DNA of 64,000 nucleotides, taken from positions 1 through 64,000 of the forward strand of contig JAIRVG010000031.1 in assembly GCA_031253995.1 (NCBI GenBank), given 5' to 3'. Under the pieces are notes generated by a model. The model was given only the letters and a program-made list of their open reading frames with translations, was not told the DNA's origin and did no database searches. This DNA is from Paucimonas sp. (lineage in GTDB: Bacteria > Pseudomonadota > Gammaproteobacteria > Pseudomonadales > Pseudomonadaceae). Position numbers and translations under genes: made by a program. Below are positions 28,716 through 35,669 of this stretch, one piece after another. How positions within the stretch are numbered: the stretch's first letter is position 1; each line of letters starts with the position of its first letter.

Positions 28716-28997
28716 TGTTATTCGCTCCACGGCCAACGGCGGCTTGATGGACACGATAATGCTCGGGGAACGACCGCCTCACTTACCCATTCACGACATC
28801 GGCGTGCTTATCGCGACCAGCCGCTGACGGCAAGGGCTGGCGCGTCGGAAACGGATTCGACCATGTCGCCCATGGATATGGTTCGCGTCGCCGGCAATCG
28901 CACACTCCGTCGCAAATGATCCTGCAGAAATGCCTTGCGTCGCATAACAACGATTAGCCACTTTCGCCGGCCGCCGAAGGCCATGAGGACACACACG
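28716..28997. promoter_or_regulatory. Divergent gbcB/gbcA control region
   Basis: The 282-base gap separates the divergent subunit genes of betaine monooxygenase. In pseudomonads gbcAB and dgcAB are activated by the AraC-family regulator GbdR (established). I can see several GTCGC-containing half-site-like sequences (28873-28900 and 28936-28945) and an imperfect dyad around ACCATGTCGCCCATGG, but I cannot assign the GbdR site with confidence. Confidence 0.45.
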
Positions 28998-30290
28998 ATG
29001 GACGTCACCACCACCCTGAGCCTGGACGATCCGCTGGAACCCGCACGCAAGGCCACCGCCGAGATGCTGCAGAACCGCGAGCGCACCTATTCCCTGCCGC
29101 AGCCGTTCTACACCGACGAGCGCCTGTTCCAGATCGACATGCAGGAGATCTTCCACAAGGAATGGCTGATCGCCGGCATGACCTGCGAGATCCCGGCCAA
29201 GGGCAACTTCCTCACCCTGGAGATCGGCAAGAACCCGATCATGGTGGTGCGCGGTGCCGAGGGCCAGGTGCATGCCTTCCACAACGTCTGCCGTCACCGC
29301 GGCTCGCGCCTGTGCACCAGCGACAAGGGCAAGGTGGCCAAGCTGGTCTGCCCTTACCACCAGTGGACCTACGAGCTGGACGGCCGCCTGCTGTTCGCCG
29401 GCACCGAGATGGGCGCCGACTTCGACATGAAGCAATACGGCCTGAAACCGGTGCACTGCAAGGTCGCCGGCGGCTACATCTTCATCAGCCTGGCGCAGAA
29501 CCCGCCGGCCATCGACGAGTTCCTCGCCACCCTGGCGCACTACATGGAACCGTACGACATGGAGAACGCCAAGGTCGCGGTGCAGACCACCCTGATGGAA
29601 AAGGCCAACTGGAAGCTGGTGCTGGAGAACAACCGCGAGTGCTACCACTGCAGCGGTTCGCACCCTGAGCTGCTCAACACCCTGCTGGAGTGGGACGACA
29701 CCAACGACCCGCGTGCCACCCAGTCGTTCAAGGACCACGTGGCCGCCTCCGCCGCCGCCTGGGAAGCCGAGAAGATCCCGTACCTGCACAAGAGCCACGG
29801 CCTGCGTAACCGCATCGTGCGCATGCCGCTGCTCAAGGGCACCGTGTCCATGACCATGGACGGCAAGCAGGCCTGCGCCAAGCTCATGGGCCGCATCCAG
29901 AACCCCGACCTCGGCTCGATGCGCATCCTGCACCTGCCGCACTCGTGGAACCACTGCATGGGCGACCACATGATCGTCTTCACCGTATGGCCGATCAGCG
30001 CCCAGGAAACCAAGGTCACCACCAAGTGGCTGGTGCGCAAGGACGCCGTCGAAGGCGTCGACTACGACCCGCAGCGCATGCGTGAGGTGTGGGACGCCAC
30101 CAACGACCAGGACCGTCGCCTGGCCGAAGAGAACCAGCGCGGCATCAACTCCACCGCCTACCAGCCGGGGCCGTACTCCAAGACCTACGAGTTCGGCGTG
30201 GTCAACTTCATCGACTGGTACAGCCAGCGGGTGCTGAACAACCTGGGGGCGGAGCCGGCGCCTTATCTGAAGGATGTTTCGGTGCAGTGA
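28998..30290 (+). CDS. gbcA: Glycine betaine monooxygenase, Rieske oxygenase subunit
   Basis: From ATG 28998 the 430-residue oxygenase begins MDVTTTLSLDDPLEPARKAT. The Rieske centre is formed by CRHRGSRLC (about residues 99-107) and CPYHQWTY (about 118), and the catalytic mononuclear iron site by NNRECYHCSGSHPE (about 211-224). It demethylates glycine betaine to dimethylglycine. The pairing with gbcB and the neighbouring dgc, etf and sox genes identifies the substrate. A stable hairpin follows the stop. Confidence 0.95.
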   Translation: MDVTTTLSLDDPLEPARKATAEMLQNRERTYSLPQPFYTDERLFQIDMQEIFHKEWLIAGMTCEIPAKGNFLTLEIGKNPIMVVRGAEGQVHAFHNVCRHRGSRLCTSDKGKVAKLVCPYHQWTYELDGRLLFAGTEMGADFDMKQYGLKPVHCKVAGGYIFISLAQNPPAIDEFLATLAHYMEPYDMENAKVAVQTTLMEKANWKLVLENNRECYHCSGSHPELLNTLLEWDDTNDPRATQSFKDHVAASAAAWEAEKIPYLHKSHGLRNRIVRMPLLKGTVSMTMDGKQACAKLMGRIQNPDLGSMRILHLPHSWNHCMGDHMIVFTVWPISAQETKVTTKWLVRKDAVEGVDYDPQRMREVWDATNDQDRRLAEENQRGINSTAYQPGPYSKTYEFGVVNFIDWYSQRVLNNLGAEPAPYLKDVSVQ

Positions 30291-30298
30291 CCCTGCTC

Positions 30299-30329
30299 CA
30301 TGCCGCCGGGGGCTGGCTCCGGCGGCATG
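30299..30329 (+). terminator. Hairpin terminator after gbcA
   Basis: CATGCCGCCGG / CCGGCGGCATG, a perfect 11-bp GC-rich stem with a 9-base loop, starts 8 bases after the gbcA stop. The following sequence (GGTATCTCAT) is only weakly T-rich. Confidence 0.65.
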
Positions 30330-30397
30330 GGTATCTCATGGCACAACACTGTCCGCGTCGAATATTCGACCCCCAGGCAGGCTTAGGCATCGCCGCT

Positions 30398-31180
30398 TCA
30401 GATCAGCCTTTCGTACCCACCCCGCTTGAAAATTATTTGTTGGACCTGCGGGCGGGATAACTGGCTGGAGGGACCAGCCACGGGAGAGTCCGGAGCTCGG
30501 CGGTTAATCGAAGTTGTGCGGAGCTCCTGCATTTCGATTTCAGGTGTCGGTCCCCCGGCAGCTCGCGACGGAGTCGGACTCGCAGGGGGTGACCCTGACT
30601 CCTCCTGCGCCTTGCGAACGGCCTTCTTGCCATGGAGCACCTGGGCGAATTTCAGTTTGCCGGGAGAAACAGGGGCCTTCGGAAACTTTTTCGCCAACAG
30701 GCCCACCCCGAGAGCAGCGGCGCTGATGCCCTGGGTCACATGCATCAGTGTGCTCACGACCGCACTCTGCGGGTCCTTGATGCTAAACGAGGTCGACACC
30801 ACGCCGAGTATCGAGCCTACTATCCCTACGCCTGTGACGACGGCGTGGAGCCCTCCGAGCCCATCTGTCTTGACCAACGAGTGCACGCTGCTCGCCGCCG
30901 TGAGGATGCTCACCAGGTAGCTCATCCCGTACAGATCCTCGGCGGCGCGTCCCGTGGGATCAGTGAAGTTGAGCGGATCGCCCTGGCAATAGGCATAGGC
31001 ATTCAACCCGCCCGCGTCGAAGGGGCTGAGGGGGTCCGCACAATGGAAGCGCATCAGTTGCGGGCTGTAGATGCGCCGGCCGTGGCCTAGGTGGTACCAG
31101 CCCTGCGGGTGCTCCCGCATCTGGCCATTGAAGGCCAGACTCGATTGCGGCGAGCGCCTGGTAGTGCGGGTAGCGTTCAT
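30398..31180 (-). CDS. Orphan RHS-core protein 1 (short, variable C-terminus)
   Basis: The 260-residue product has an RHS repeat-associated core signature at about residues 16-80 (AFNGQ..., GWYHLGHGRRIYSPQLMRFH, DPLSPFDAGGLNAYAYCQGD, ending DPTGR). After the core come three hydrophobic stretches (YLVSILTAASS, VVTGVGIVGSILGVVSTSF, ISAAALGVGLL) and a polar Pro/Ser-rich tail. It lacks the long YD-repeat shell and any secretion signal, so it resembles a detached RHS toxin tip. It is a tandem duplicate of the upstream gene, sharing about 240 nearly identical bases in the core. Function and immunity partner unknown. Confidence 0.7.
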   Translation of the reverse strand: MNATRTTRRSPQSSLAFNGQMREHPQGWYHLGHGRRIYSPQLMRFHCADPLSPFDAGGLNAYAYCQGDPLNFTDPTGRAAEDLYGMSYLVSILTAASSVHSLVKTDGLGGLHAVVTGVGIVGSILGVVSTSFSIKDPQSAVVSTLMHVTQGISAAALGVGLLAKKFPKAPVSPGKLKFAQVLHGKKAVRKAQEESGSPPASPTPSRAAGGPTPEIEMQELRTTSINRRAPDSPVAGPSSQLSRPQVQQIIFKRGGYERLI

Positions 31181-31265
31181 TCGGGGCTCTCTCTTTCATC
31201 AGTTCGCTGTCACTGCGCTAGCGCCTGGAGCAGCCAGGCGGTACTGGCAGAATCCCCAGGCAGGA

Positions 31266-32075
31266 TCAGGCATCGCCGTTTCGGATCGACGCAATACGCT
31301 GGCGCAACCTGGTAACCCTTTGTGCGACTCGCGTGCGGAACGACGAGTCGGATGGACCAGGCGCAGGAGCGCGCGAAACTTGGCCGGTAGCCGGAGGGTC
31401 GGTGATCCACCCCGAATCCCTTGCAGACTCCCGCGACACCTTCTGACTCAAAGGAGGTGACTTTTTATTAATGGCATCGCGAACGACCTGCCTGCCATGG
31501 AGCACCCTGGCGAATTTCCGCTTGGCGGGAGAAGTAGGGGCCTTCGGATACCCTTTCGCCAGCGAGCCCACCGCGATAACACCGATGCTGATGCCCAGGG
31601 TCACATGCAGCAGTGTGCTCACGACCTCACTCTGCGGGTCCTTGATGCTGAACGAGGTCGACACCATGCCGAGTATCGCCCCTATTATCCCGAGGCCGGT
31701 GGCGGCGGCGTGGAGCCCTCTGACCTTGTCTTTCCCAAAAAGAATCGAGTCCAGGCTGCTCGCCGCCGTGAGGATGCTCACCAGGTAGGACGTCCCGTAC
31801 AGATCCTCGGCGGCGCGTCCCGTGGGATCAGTGAAGTTGAGCGGATCACCCTGGCAATAGGCATAGGCATTCAACCCGCCCGCGTCGAAGGGGCTGAGGG
31901 GGTCCGCACAATGGAAGCGCATCAGTTGCGGGCTGTAGATGCGCCGACCGTGGCCGAGGTGGTACCAGCCCTGCGGGTGCTCGCGCAACTGGCCGTTGAA
32001 GCCGGCGCGGGCCGACGGCGTGCGCCGCGACACCGCACCAACAGATGGTGGACGATCCGAAGGACGACGGGTCAT
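31266..32075 (-). CDS. Orphan RHS-core protein 2 (tandem paralogue)
   Basis: The 269-residue product MTRRPSDRPPSVGAVSRRTP... has the same RHS-core block (FNGQLREHPQGWYHLGHG through DPTGR) as protein 1, then a related hydrophobic region with GLGIIGAILGMVSTSF and a different basic C-terminal tail (RVTRLRQRIASIRNGDA). The nucleotide sequences of the core in the two genes are almost identical at an offset of 868 bases (30893-31132 against 31761-32000), showing recent duplication or gene conversion. The start overlaps the stop of protein 3 by four bases. Confidence 0.7.
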   Translation of the reverse strand: MTRRPSDRPPSVGAVSRRTPSARAGFNGQLREHPQGWYHLGHGRRIYSPQLMRFHCADPLSPFDAGGLNAYAYCQGDPLNFTDPTGRAAEDLYGTSYLVSILTAASSLDSILFGKDKVRGLHAAATGLGIIGAILGMVSTSFSIKDPQSEVVSTLLHVTLGISIGVIAVGSLAKGYPKAPTSPAKRKFARVLHGRQVVRDAINKKSPPLSQKVSRESARDSGWITDPPATGQVSRAPAPGPSDSSFRTRVAQRVTRLRQRIASIRNGDA

Positions 32076-32965
32076 GACATAGCCGCCATAGCGGCCCTGG
32101 TGCTTGTCTCGCTTAGGCTGCGTTCTAACCGGATGTTCGTCGCGATCTGCGGCAAATCCCCCAATCGCGATTGCTCGCTGTAGACCGATGCAGAACTCAC
32201 GGCCGACGGCGATCGCGTCACCCTCGTTTGCCGAGACTGCGAAGACACCGGCGAAGTCGTGGGCGAGCGCGATGGCGTGAGTGACCGGCGCGCTGCCGAA
32301 GCCGCTGCGGATGAGGGCGGCGGCGCAGACAGACTTCGGGTCGACACAGGGCTCGTTGGCTGGGACGACGGGGGGGAGTACTGGATCTCGGCAGCCGCCT
32401 GGAGGTTGTCGTCCAACTTTTTCACTTTTTGGTTGTGTTGCTGTTTGCGGTCCGCCTTCATGGCAATCGAGACGCGCCGCCAGGCCGCCATCGACGAAAG
32501 CGCCGTGCCGACGTAGCTGATGTACTTGCCCTCCTCATTGCCCAGCAACTGTTCGACAGCACCGTAGATACCCACCAGGGCTCCAGCCCCGCTCAACAGC
32601 GTCGCGTGAAGTGCCGGACCGCTCTGCATGGCCGGTGCCGAACTGCGTATACCGTAGGCCGCAACAGTGAACAAGCCAACGTTGAGCGTCAGGGCGAGCA
32701 GCGGCCCGACACGCTCCTCCCAGCGCCCGCTGGGATCGACCCGATTGAGCGGATCGCCCGAGCAGTAGGCATAGCCATTCAACCCGCCCCGCTCGAAAGG
32801 GCTCCAGCGATCCGGGCTGTGAAAGCGCGCCAATACCGGGCTGTAGGCCCGATAGCCATTCCCCAACAGGTAACAACCCCAGGATTCGAGCAGTTGGCCA
32901 TTGAACGCGACGCCACCGGTGTCCGGCACGTTTCGATCGATGCGGTCAGCGAGCGATGTCGGCAT
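32072..32965 (-). CDS. Orphan RHS-core protein 3 (divergent paralogue, first gene of operon)
   Basis: From ATG 32965, behind a GAGG ribosome-binding site, the product is 297 residues. It carries a more diverged RHS core (AFNGQLLESWGCYLLGNG, YSPVLARFHSPDRWSPFE, GGLNGYAYCSGDPLNRVDPS), followed by hydrophobic segments (VGPLLALTLNVGLFTVAAYG, LLSGAGALVGIYGAVEQLLG) and a Ser/Thr/Pro-rich tail. An upstream ATG at 33016 is possible. It is the first of three co-directional genes and lies directly downstream of the DnaA-box region, which therefore also contains this operon's promoter. Confidence 0.65.
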   Translation of the reverse strand: MPTSLADRIDRNVPDTGGVAFNGQLLESWGCYLLGNGYRAYSPVLARFHSPDRWSPFERGGLNGYAYCSGDPLNRVDPSGRWEERVGPLLALTLNVGLFTVAAYGIRSSAPAMQSGPALHATLLSGAGALVGIYGAVEQLLGNEEGKYISYVGTALSSMAAWRRVSIAMKADRKQQHNQKVKKLDDNLQAAAEIQYSPPSSQPTSPVSTRSLSAPPPSSAAASAARRSLTPSRSPTTSPVSSQSRQTRVTRSPSAVSSASVYSEQSRLGDLPQIATNIRLERSLSETSTRAAMAAMS

Positions 32966-33128
32966 GGGAACCTCACGGGAAGGAACTCCAGTCACCTTAC
33001 GCCCAGTTCCACACACTTCACTACTGGCAGATTTATCAGGTAGTCAGGTGCCGAGGATACCTGTACGTTTTTTGTTCAACTGCCGAATCCTCCCGTATTC
33101 ATTGACCCCACGTCCCTTCGCAAACATT

Positions 33129-33137
33129 TTATCCACA
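33129..33137 (+). promoter_or_regulatory. DnaA box (perfect TTATCCACA), unit 1
   Basis: Perfect match to the DnaA consensus box, followed after six bases by CCCACAG and TTGTGGGCAAC. The relaxed inverted box TTTTCCACA lies at 33168-33176 on the other strand. Confidence 0.8.
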
Positions 33138-33278
33138 GCTCGACCCACAGCTATTGTGGGCAACCGCTGTGGAAAACCCGTTGCCAGCAGCAGTTCACCC
33201 GAGACAAAGCGCTGGTCATTTTTTGAACAAAACTCTGTAGCCCTTTGAATTCAAGGCTCTTGCCGGTTGGCGAACACC

Positions 33279-33287
33279 TTATCCACA
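33279..33287 (+). promoter_or_regulatory. DnaA box (perfect TTATCCACA), unit 2
   Basis: Perfect consensus box 150 bases after unit 1, followed by CCAACAGACTTTGTGCGAAAC; the same downstream sequence follows unit 4 with one change. Confidence 0.8.
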
Positions 33288-33335
33288 AAAGGGCCAACAG
33301 ACTTTGTGCGAAACTTTTCAAGGTCGTGACAGAGG

Positions 33336-33344
33336 TGTGGATAA
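33336..33344 (-). promoter_or_regulatory. DnaA box (perfect TTATCCACA), inverted
   Basis: TGTGGATAA on the plus strand is the exact complement of the consensus box. It lies 57 bases after the unit-2 box in opposite orientation. Confidence 0.8.
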
Positions 33345-33471
33345 GCGCGCTAAACCAGCGATTCCACGGGGTTTCCTGATTCTTTGAAGGGCAACGAAGG
33401 GCTTTTGATCGTTTTTTGAACAAGCCTTATAAGCCATTGTTTTATATCAACTTAATCAATGGCCAAACAGT

Positions 33472-33480
33472 TTATCCACA
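33472..33480 (+). promoter_or_regulatory. DnaA box (perfect TTATCCACA), unit 3
   Basis: Perfect consensus box followed by GCCAACAAGGATTGTGGGCAAC, the TTGTGGGCAAC ending shared with unit 1, 343 bases away. Confidence 0.8.
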
Positions 33481-33621
33481 AAGCCGCCAACAAGGATTGT
33501 GGGCAACTGTGACCCAGGAGAGCGAGTTACAGCAGGAAAGCGCCCGGAAAAGCCCTGGTGAAAATTTGATCAGAAACGCGAAAGCCTTGCAGGGCAAGGC
33601 TTTCAGAAGGTGGCAAACATT

Positions 33622-33630
33622 TTATCCACA
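33622..33630 (+). promoter_or_regulatory. DnaA box (perfect TTATCCACA), unit 4
   Basis: Perfect consensus box 30 bases before the etfB stop codon (on the other strand), followed by GCCAACAGACTTTGTGCAAAAC as in unit 2, 343 bases away. Confidence 0.8.
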
Positions 33631-33659
33631 GAAGCGCCAACAGACTTTGTGCAAAACCT

Positions 33660-34430
33660 TCAGCGCAGCACCCCTTCCTCCATCAACAGCTTGAGGATGG
33701 CTTCGGCACCAGCCTGTGGACTGACGTCCTTGAGCACCTGGCCACCGCCGCCGCTGGCCTTGGCCGTGGCGGCCTTCATGCGGTCGGCGCCGCTCTTCGC
33801 CTTGATCACCTTGAGCCGCTTGGGACGCGGCTTGGCGGGCAGCAGCTCGGCACTGGCGAACAGCTCGTCGTCGACGATCTCCACTTCCCGCGCCGCCAGC
33901 ACACCACGGCGGGCCGGGCCGAACGCGCTCTGGCGCGGCTTCGGCGCGGCGTTATCCACAGAGGCGAGAAACGGCAGGCGCACCTTAAGCCGGCGGCGCT
34001 GGCCGCGGGGCAGCGCCTGGAGTACCTGGGCGGTGCCATTGTCGATGGACTCCACCTCGGCCAGGCCCACCACCAGCGGCCAGCCCAGGCGTTCGGCCAG
34101 GAGGAATGGCAGCATGCCAGAGCCTTCGCCGGTTTCCGCCTGGCTGCCGGTGAGCACAAGCTGCGCGCCGGCCTCGCGCAGGTAGTCGCCAAGCACGCCG
34201 AGCACATCGGCGCCGGCGGGTTGTTCCAGTACGTCGAGCTGGGCCAGGCCCATGCCCAGGTAGCCGCGCAGGGCTTCCTCGCGGGGGTCGCCGGCATGCA
34301 GCACCTGCAGGCTTTCGCCCGCCAGCTGCAGGCCCAGCTCTACCGCGCGGGCGTCCTGTTCGGCACGGCGACTGCGCCCCGAGGTGGGGTGGGCGCCGAC
34401 CGAAACCAGGCTGATGACCTTCGTGTTCAT
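33660..34430 (-). CDS. etfB: Electron transfer flavoprotein beta subunit of the dimethylglycine pathway
   Basis: The 256-residue protein begins MNTKVISLVSVGAHPTSGR and has ETF-beta features: the AMP/nucleotide-binding region with LTGSQAETGEGSGMLP (about residue 95) and the domain-connecting AREVEIVD. It pairs with EtfA to carry electrons from dimethylglycine demethylation (DgcAB) to the respiratory chain, as in the Pseudomonas dgcAB-etfAB cluster. It is last of the minus-strand dgc operon, 15 bases after etfA. A perfect DnaA box (33952-33960) lies within its coding sequence, encoding part of VDN. Confidence 0.88.
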   Translation of the reverse strand: MNTKVISLVSVGAHPTSGRSRRAEQDARAVELGLQLAGESLQVLHAGDPREEALRGYLGMGLAQLDVLEQPAGADVLGVLGDYLREAGAQLVLTGSQAETGEGSGMLPFLLAERLGWPLVVGLAEVESIDNGTAQVLQALPRGQRRRLKVRLPFLASVDNAAPKPRQSAFGPARRGVLAAREVEIVDDELFASAELLPAKPRPKRLKVIKAKSGADRMKAATAKASGGGGQVLKDVSPQAGAEAILKLLMEEGVLR

Positions 34431-34445
34431 ATCTGTCCCCTGCCC

Positions 34446-35669
34446 TTATGCCGCGTCGCGTCGCGCGCCGTTGCGGAAGTTGTCCACAGCCTCGATCAGC
34501 GCCTGCAGGATCGCCGCGCTGTCGCCGATCACCGCGAGGTCGGCGCGCTTGATCATGTCGCAGCCCGGGTCCATGTTGATCGCCACCACCTTGTCGCAGG
34601 CACCGATGCCCTGCAGGTGCTGGATCGCCCCGGAGATACCCACCGCCACGTAGACCCGCGCGGTAACCCAGGTGCCGGTGGCGCCGACCTGGCGGTTGCG
34701 CGGCATGAAGCCGTCGTCCACCGCCACCCGCGAGGCGCCTTCGGTGGCGCCGAGGGCCGCGGTGGCGCGGTGGAACAGCGCCCAGTCCTTGACCCCGTTG
34801 CCGCCGGAGACGATGAACTCGGCTTCGGCCATGGCGATGGCGGCCGGGTCCACGGCCACCGGGCCGAGGTCTTCGATCCGCGACAGGCTGCGCGCCACGC
34901 CTGTGGACAACTCCACCGGCAGGGCTTCGTGACGGGTTTCGCTGACCGGATCGGCGCATTCGGCAGCGGCCAGGATCAGCCGCGGCAGGTTGCGCACCAG
35001 GTCCTGCTGGCCGGCACCGGCGCGGCCGCTGCTGAGGCCGTCCTTGACCTGCCAGACCCGCGTCGCCGGGCGTTCGCCCAGGGTCGCGGCAAAGCGCCGG
35101 CCCAGTTCGCCGCCACCGGTGCGGCTGTCGGGCAGCAGCCAGTGACGTGGGGAAAACTGGTTATCCACAGCCCGCAGGCCCTGCACCCGTTGCTCCGGTG
35201 CATAACCGTCGAACTGCTCGCCTTCGATGACCAGCAGGCGGTCGACGCCATTGCCGGCGAAGTTGCTTTCCTTGTGCTCGCCATAGACCACGGCCAGCAC
35301 CGCGCCGTCGCTGCCGGCCAGGCTGTGGGCCAGGCCGAGCAGGTCGCGGTCGTGGCTGCTCAGGCGGCCGCCGACCATGTCCGGGACCACGGCGATGTAG
35401 AACGCCGGCGCCGGCACCTGGTGCAGCGGCAGCTGCACTTCGGCCGCCGCGCTGCGCTTGCCGCTGCTGCCACCCTGCTGGGCGCCGCTGCGGTCGATGC
35501 GCTTGACCCCGTTGGGGCCGATGAAGCCCACGGCATGGGGGTTCTTGCGGATCACCCCGTTGGGGCCCATCCAGCTGTCCTGTTGCACCTGCATGGCCGC
35601 GTGCAGCGGGTGCAGGCGGTTACGGGCGATCCATTCGGCGCGCGGGTCGCGGCGGATAATGTCGCTCAT
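34446..35669 (-). CDS. etfA: Electron transfer flavoprotein alpha subunit of the dimethylglycine pathway
   Basis: The 407-residue ETF-alpha has the FAD-binding C-terminal signature QVGATGTWVTARVYVAVGIS and HLQGIGACDKVVAINMDPGC. At about 90 residues longer than common EtfA proteins, it has an N-terminal extension (MSDIIRRDPRAEWIARNRLH..., with two GPNGV repeats) typical of the GbdR-controlled EtfA of pseudomonads. It overlaps the dgcB stop by one base. A perfect DnaA box lies in its coding sequence at 35161-35169. Confidence 0.9.
   Translation of the reverse strand: MSDIIRRDPRAEWIARNRLHPLHAAMQVQQDSWMGPNGVIRKNPHAVGFIGPNGVKRIDRSGAQQGGSSGKRSAAAEVQLPLHQVPAPAFYIAVVPDMVGGRLSSHDRDLLGLAHSLAGSDGAVLAVVYGEHKESNFAGNGVDRLLVIEGEQFDGYAPEQRVQGLRAVDNQFSPRHWLLPDSRTGGGELGRRFAATLGERPATRVWQVKDGLSSGRAGAGQQDLVRNLPRLILAAAECADPVSETRHEALPVELSTGVARSLSRIEDLGPVAVDPAAIAMAEAEFIVSGGNGVKDWALFHRATAALGATEGASRVAVDDGFMPRNRQVGATGTWVTARVYVAVGISGAIQHLQGIGACDKVVAINMDPGCDMIKRADLAVIGDSAAILQALIEAVDNFRNGARRDAA

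Larger units (their letters stand above)
32966..33659. other. Gene-free region with clustered DnaA boxes and repeated units
   Basis: This ~690-base stretch between etfB (stop 33660) and the RHS operon has no supportable gene. It contains perfect TTATCCACA boxes at 33129-33137, 33279-33287, 33472-33480 and 33622-33630 (plus) and 33336-33344 (minus), and a relaxed box TTTTCCACA at 33168-33176 (minus). The four plus-strand boxes sit in repeated units: GCAAACANTTTATCCACA-N6-CCAACAG-N4-TTGTGNGCAAC. Box spacing is 150, 193, 150, so two-box modules recur at a 343-base offset. TTTTTTGAACAA-like motifs precede several units. An A/T-rich stretch (33425-33462) lies between the two modules. It also carries the RHS-operon promoter on the minus strand. 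Confidence 0.85.

Noticed and set aside
33129..33630. Plasmid or phage replication origin (iterons)
   Set aside because: No replication initiator gene, partition genes or phage genes flank the boxes; the neighbours are chromosomal catabolic genes. A chromosomal oriC is also unlikely because dnaA, dnaN, gidA and rpmH are not nearby.
33119..33652. CRISPR array
   Set aside because: The repeats are imperfect, spacing is 150-193 bases and no cas genes are near; the conserved core is a DnaA box.
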